The position numbers were made by a program, and so were the translations under genes. The notes below the pieces were generated by a model. The model was not told the DNA's origin. It made no database searches and worked only from the letters and a program-made list of their open reading frames with translations. This document shows positions 6,148-7,021 of a stretch of 7,021 nt of DNA, one piece after another (position 1 is the first letter of the stretch; each line of letters starts with the position of its first letter). Source of the DNA: Hyella sp964606015 (GTDB taxonomy: Bacteria > Cyanobacteriota > Cyanobacteriia > Cyanobacteriales > Xenococcaceae); NCBI GenBank assembly GCA_964606015.1, contig CAZSEZ010000209.1, positions 1 through 7,021 of the forward strand, in the 5' to 3' direction.

Positions 6148-6989
6148 TTAGCGATCGTCCATTGGCTATTGATCTGTTTTCTGGTTGTGGTGGCATGTCT
6201 TTGGGCTTGGAGGCTGCGGGCTTTGATATCGCTGCCTCAGTCGAAATCGATCCAATCCATTCGCTGATCCATCACTATAACTTTCCCTACAGTGCGACCC
6301 TATGTCGTGATATCACCAAGCTATCCAGTCAAGAAATAATTGATAAAGTTCGCGATCGCGGTTTTTCTGGAGAAATTAGCCTCATTGCTGGAGGGCCTCC
6401 TTGTCAGGGTTTTTCGCATATGGGCAAAAGGCAACTTGATGATCCGCGCAATCAATTGATTTTTGAGTATGTCCGCATAGTCAGAGACATCCAGCCACGA
6501 TACTTTATTTTTGAAAATGTCCCTGGTTTAAACACCGCTAAATACCAACCTTTTCTCAAGCAACTGGTAGCAGAATTTTCTTTGGCTGGCTACTGTGTGG
6601 TACAACCAATTCAGGTTTTAGAAGCCTCTGTCTACGGTGCCCCCCAAAAACGTAAACGCTTGATTATTTTGGGCTATCGTCAGGATGTTTCCCCTATTAG
6701 TTATCCCAACAGTGATGAACTCACACGAGATAAAGCTAGCTTTTTTGCCTCAGTAAAAGCCGCTATTGGAGACTTTAGTCAGATCCCCGTCTTTATTGGC
6801 TGCGATCGCGGAATTACAGTTAACAGGCTGCGCTACACCAAACCCCGTAATAGTTTTGCCCTCAAACCCCAAGGCATTTACTCACTTTGCCATCAAAGAG
6901 CCAGCAATAATCTAGTTTGGGGACATCTGGGATCTAGACATAACCCAACTTCTCAAGCCCGATTTAGAGCTACTACCCCAGGTAGATAA
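6144..6989 (+). CDS. C5-cytosine DNA methyltransferase, interrupted by an in-frame stop before motifs IX and X
   Basis: These 281 residues carry the N-terminal catalytic part of a Dcm-type methyltransferase, which transfers methyl from S-adenosylmethionine to cytosine C5. Motif I is DLFSGCGG (10-17), the ribose-binding acid is in VEID (33-36), motif IV is GGPPCQGFS (83-91) with nucleophile C87, motif VI is FENV (123-126) and motif VIII is QKRKR (168-172). The target-recognition region begins after about residue 185. Motif IX and the motif X GN-V element, needed in a complete enzyme of about 380-430 residues, are missing: TAA at 6987-6989 ends the frame. Beyond it the same frame reads KALSRFFTLA to the window edge, resembling the SRF(F/Y)-x-L segment that follows PG(K/R) in relatives. 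A nonsense mutation, not a frameshift, fits best. A split two-chain enzyme is less likely. No restriction enzyme or vsr gene is visible beside it. The target site is unknown. Confidence 0.85.
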   Translation: MISDRPLAIDLFSGCGGMSLGLEAAGFDIAASVEIDPIHSLIHHYNFPYSATLCRDITKLSSQEIIDKVRDRGFSGEISLIAGGPPCQGFSHMGKRQLDDPRNQLIFEYVRIVRDIQPRYFIFENVPGLNTAKYQPFLKQLVAEFSLAGYCVVQPIQVLEASVYGAPQKRKRLIILGYRQDVSPISYPNSDELTRDKASFFASVKAAIGDFSQIPVFIGCDRGITVNRLRYTKPRNSFALKPQGIYSLCHQRASNNLVWGHLGSRHNPTSQARFRATTPGR

Positions 6990-7021
6990 AAAGCCCTCAG
7001 CCGCTTTTTTACACTTGCTCC
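6990..7021 (+). pseudogene. In-frame continuation of the methyltransferase beyond the stop, cut by the window edge
   Basis: The ten complete codons after the TAA read K-A-L-S-R-F-F-T-L-A in the frame of the methyltransferase. LSRFF aligns without a gap to the segment that leads into the C-terminal motifs of this family. The rest of the C-terminal half should lie to the right of the window. Confidence 0.5.

Larger units (their letters stand above)
1014..6809. repeat. HIP1 sites (GCGATCGC), eight copies
   Basis: The octameric palindrome occurs at 1014-1021, 2956-2963, 3338-3345, 4798-4805, 5222-5229, 6075-6082, 6352-6359 and 6802-6809. That is about one per 0.9 kb, against about one per 65 kb for a random octamer. 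Seven copies are inside genes and one is intergenic, just upstream of the methyltransferase. HIP1 over-representation is a known property of many cyanobacterial genomes. Confidence 0.9.

Noticed and set aside
6981..7021. Frameshift as the cause of the methyltransferase truncation
   Set aside because: The family-like residues LSRFF are in the same frame after the stop; the alternative frame (VDKKPSAAFLHLL) does not resemble the family.

Overview
The window looks cyanobacterial. The palindrome GCGATCGC (HIP1) occurs eight times in 7 kb, which is a hallmark of cyanobacterial genomes. The genes also have characteristic cyanobacterial relatives: an AgrE/ArgZ-type arginine dihydrolase fusion, a Uma2-family nuclease and a bacterial dynamin-like GTPase. 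Ribosome binding sites are weak or absent before most starts, as is common in this phylum. I cannot name the genus from the sequence alone.

Layout. On the minus strand, reading from 3065 down to 50, lie pstC (phosphate ABC transporter permease), a 527-residue dynamin-like GTPase, and a short Uma2-family PD-(D/E)XK protein. The last two are separated by only 2 bp. On the plus strand, starting from the same 163-bp divergent region as pstC, lie agrE/argZ (3229-5331) and, 39 bp later, a small two-helix membrane protein resembling DUF3592 (5371-5901). After a 242-bp gap comes a C5-cytosine DNA methyltransferase (6144-6989), whose reading frame is interrupted by a stop near the right edge.

How it fits together. 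The region shared by pstC and agrE holds four 8-bp units in an 11-bp register. Their spacing and sequence resemble a cyanobacterial Pho box, and a good -10 (TAAAAT) sits 17 bp after a possible -35 on the agrE side. This suggests that phosphate status may control arginine catabolism (arginine to ornithine to proline, with ammonia release) together with, or instead of, the phosphate permease. pstC is not followed by pstA or pstB here, so its transporter partners must lie elsewhere.

The most notable oddities are these: (1) an in-frame TAA in the methyltransferase, after which the same frame continues with family-like residues (LSRFF) to the window end; (2) the Pho-box-like array in front of agrE; (3) the Uma2 gene ending early inside a perfect 7-bp hairpin; (4) a HIP1 palindrome and a five-codon leader ORF just upstream of the methyltransferase. 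I found no CRISPR array, RNA gene, transposase or clear intrinsic terminator.
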